A stretch of DNA of 5,821 nt from Methanotrichaceae archaeon (GTDB taxonomy: Archaea; Halobacteriota; Methanosarcinia; Methanotrichales; Methanotrichaceae): NCBI GenBank assembly GCA_013329455.1, contig DUKF01000045.1:1-5821 (forward strand), in the 5' to 3' direction. This document shows, piece after piece, positions 4,955 through 5,821 of this stretch (position 1 is its first letter; each line of letters opens with the position of its first letter). Under the pieces are notes generated by a model, which worked only from the letters and a program-made list of their open reading frames with translations, was not told the DNA's origin and ran no database searches. A program made the translations under genes and the position numbers.

Positions 4955-5560
4955 ATGAGATACCTAAGTCTGCTATTGCTCATTATGGTGATATCCTCTT
5001 TCGTCTTGGGAGCCGCAGAGGGGGCCTGCAGCCGAACTTCGTGCTCTCGGGCTCCCTTTGTCGACACCGTAGAGTGGCTCGGCGCAGGCGACCTCGGGAT
5101 GGACCTGGGCACCCCGGACTTGAACGCCAACGAGCCGAAGGACTTGATGAATGCAGAGCCGGTGGAAAATAATTCCCAGAACGAGACTGGCGAAAAGGCC
5201 GTTGATGAGGTCGAGATAATCGAAGAGATCGATACAGAGACCACGTCAGGCGTTGGGGACCGAATGGATCTGATCCTGACGGGGGACGTAGTCGGGAAGA
5301 TCGACTTGACTATTTTCCGATCCGGAGACGTCGTCTTCGGGACCGGAAACCTGACGGCGGAGGGTGCTAAAAGCCAGGTCGGTGCTAGCGGATCGGCTTC
5401 TGGCGACCAGCTGGTGCTCAACCTGGTGCCGCTGGACGAATCCCGCCTCTACGTTCTGGACCTTGACCAGGCTGAGGGATCGATCCGTGGAAGCTACGAA
5501 GCTTACAATTCAGATGGCCGGTTCTTCTCGGGCATGGCAGATAGCACGCTTTTTGCCTGA
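4955..5560 (+). CDS. Secreted paralogue 4 of tandem array, divergent
   Basis: This 201-residue protein is the most diverged member. The signal peptide covers about 1-23 (LLLLIMVISSFVL core). The mature start holds two cysteines, C25 and C30, in ACSRTSC, which may form a disulfide. VEWLG (39-43) recalls the WLG of paralogues 1 and 3, but there is no VHHT. Residues 60-97 form a strongly acidic linker with NNS and NET sequons. The shared domain lacks its opening G-x-W (the place reads GDRMDL) but keeps IDLTIFRSGDVVFGTG (116-131), LVLNLVPLDESRLYVLDLD (153-171) and GSYEAYNSDG (179-188). It ends soon afterwards, with no Ser/Thr tail. GGGGAG at 4938-4943 is the best ribosome site, about 11 nt from the ATG. 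It has its own candidate promoter. Function unknown; extracellular location inferred from the signal peptide. Confidence 0.78.
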   Translation: MRYLSLLLLIMVISSFVLGAAEGACSRTSCSRAPFVDTVEWLGAGDLGMDLGTPDLNANEPKDLMNAEPVENNSQNETGEKAVDEVEIIEEIDTETTSGVGDRMDLILTGDVVGKIDLTIFRSGDVVFGTGNLTAEGAKSQVGASGSASGDQLVLNLVPLDESRLYVLDLDQAEGSIRGSYEAYNSDGRFFSGMADSTLFA

Positions 5561-5578
5561 TCACTCTTTTTACCTGAT
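5550..5578 (+). terminator. T-tract repeat at the end of array gene 4
   Basis: TTTTTGCCTGAT (5550-5561, containing the stop codon) and TTTTTACCTGAT (5567-5578) form a direct repeat with one mismatch at 17-bp spacing. The two T5 tracts are plausible archaeal termination signals. A further T6 tract follows at 5621-5626, and T5 tracts near 5652 and 5683. No strong stem precedes them. Nothing gene-like is visible in 5561-5735. Confidence 0.4.
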
Positions 5579-5747
5579 ACATCTGAGGCATCTTCGGGGG
5601 GCCTTTGTCCCACCATTTCGTTTTTTCGCAATCGGTCTGTCGATGCCTTCTATTTTTGCCCGTCGCCATTTTCGCGATATTTTTGAATCCGGGCTTTCTG
5701 ACCCGACAGCAAAAGAGTTATCCACTAACTGACAGATGGGGCTGACG

Positions 5748-5821
5748 ATGGAACGGAAGCCTTTGAGGATGGGCTCGGTCAAGGAGGTCTACGACCTCGG
5801 CCGGGAGCTGGAGTTCAGGTT
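5748..5821 (+). CDS. purC: Probable phosphoribosylaminoimidazole-succinocarboxamide synthase, N-terminus only
   Basis: Only about 24 codons are present before the right edge. The peptide RMGSVKEVYDLGRELEFR resembles the opening of SAICAR synthase, where a short basic start leads to a G.(V/A)K.VY motif and a strand ending in EFRF/FLFT. The enzyme is cytoplasmic and joins aspartate to CAIR using ATP in purine synthesis. Two in-frame ATGs are possible, 5736 and 5748. The second is chosen because GGGGCTG lies just before it and the extra four residues (MGLT) add nothing recognisable. The call rests on a very short stretch, and another ATP-grasp-like kinase start cannot be excluded. Confidence 0.5.
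   Translation, partial: MERKPLRMGSVKEVYDLGRELEFR

Noticed and set aside
4837..5421. 194-codon minus-strand frame
   Set aside because: It is Ser/Pro-rich and antisense to paralogue 4, which has a signal peptide and the shared domain. It is a shadow.
1..5821. CRISPR array, tRNA, rRNA, insertion sequence or phage genes
   Set aside because: No regularly spaced repeats, tRNA cloverleaf, rRNA-like sequence, transposase motif or terminal inverted repeats were seen. The tandem genes are explained by duplication.

Overview
The window looks like a moderately GC-rich methanogenic archaeon, most likely of the Methanothrix/Methanosarcinales type. This placement is inferred from three things: archaeal BRE/TATA promoter elements placed correctly for most genes, a prenyl diphosphate synthase of the archaeal lipid/methanophenazine kind, and a run of small lineage-restricted secreted proteins. 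No sequence search was possible, so the genus is not certain.

Layout. (1) At the left edge a minus-strand gene runs off the window (1-399). It encodes a signal peptide followed by a laminin-B-like (laminin IV) extracellular domain. (2) A 263-nt divergent intergenic region (400-662) holds back-to-back promoters and several inverted repeats. (3) A two-gene operon on the plus strand follows: an E-type polyprenyl diphosphate synthase (663-1520), overlapped by 28 nt by a radical SAM protein with a three-cysteine C-terminal twitch/SPASM-like region (1493-2644). The tight overlap suggests one pathway, plausibly synthesis or tailoring of an isoprenoid lipid or cofactor. (4) Four consecutive plus-strand genes (2724-3422, 3518-4162, 4222-4851, 4955-5560) encode small secreted proteins. 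They have different N-terminal linkers but share a homologous beta-rich C-terminal domain of about 100 residues, so they form a tandem paralogue array. I do not recognise a named family for this domain. (5) A T-tract-rich spacer (5561-5747) leads to the first 24 or so codons of what is probably purC, which runs off the right edge.

How they may work together. The laminin-B-like gene and the first gene of the array have nearly identical core promoters, and both encode exported proteins, which points to a cell-surface or sheath theme. The array is punctuated by a GC-rich hairpin between genes 1 and 2, an intrinsic-terminator-like hairpin plus T7 between genes 2 and 3, and a separate promoter with tandem 10-bp repeats before gene 4. 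The paralogues may therefore be expressed at different levels. The lipid operon and the array could be linked only through membrane/envelope biology; that is inference.

The most novel content is the paralogue array with its VHHT motif and the prenyl synthase/radical SAM pair.
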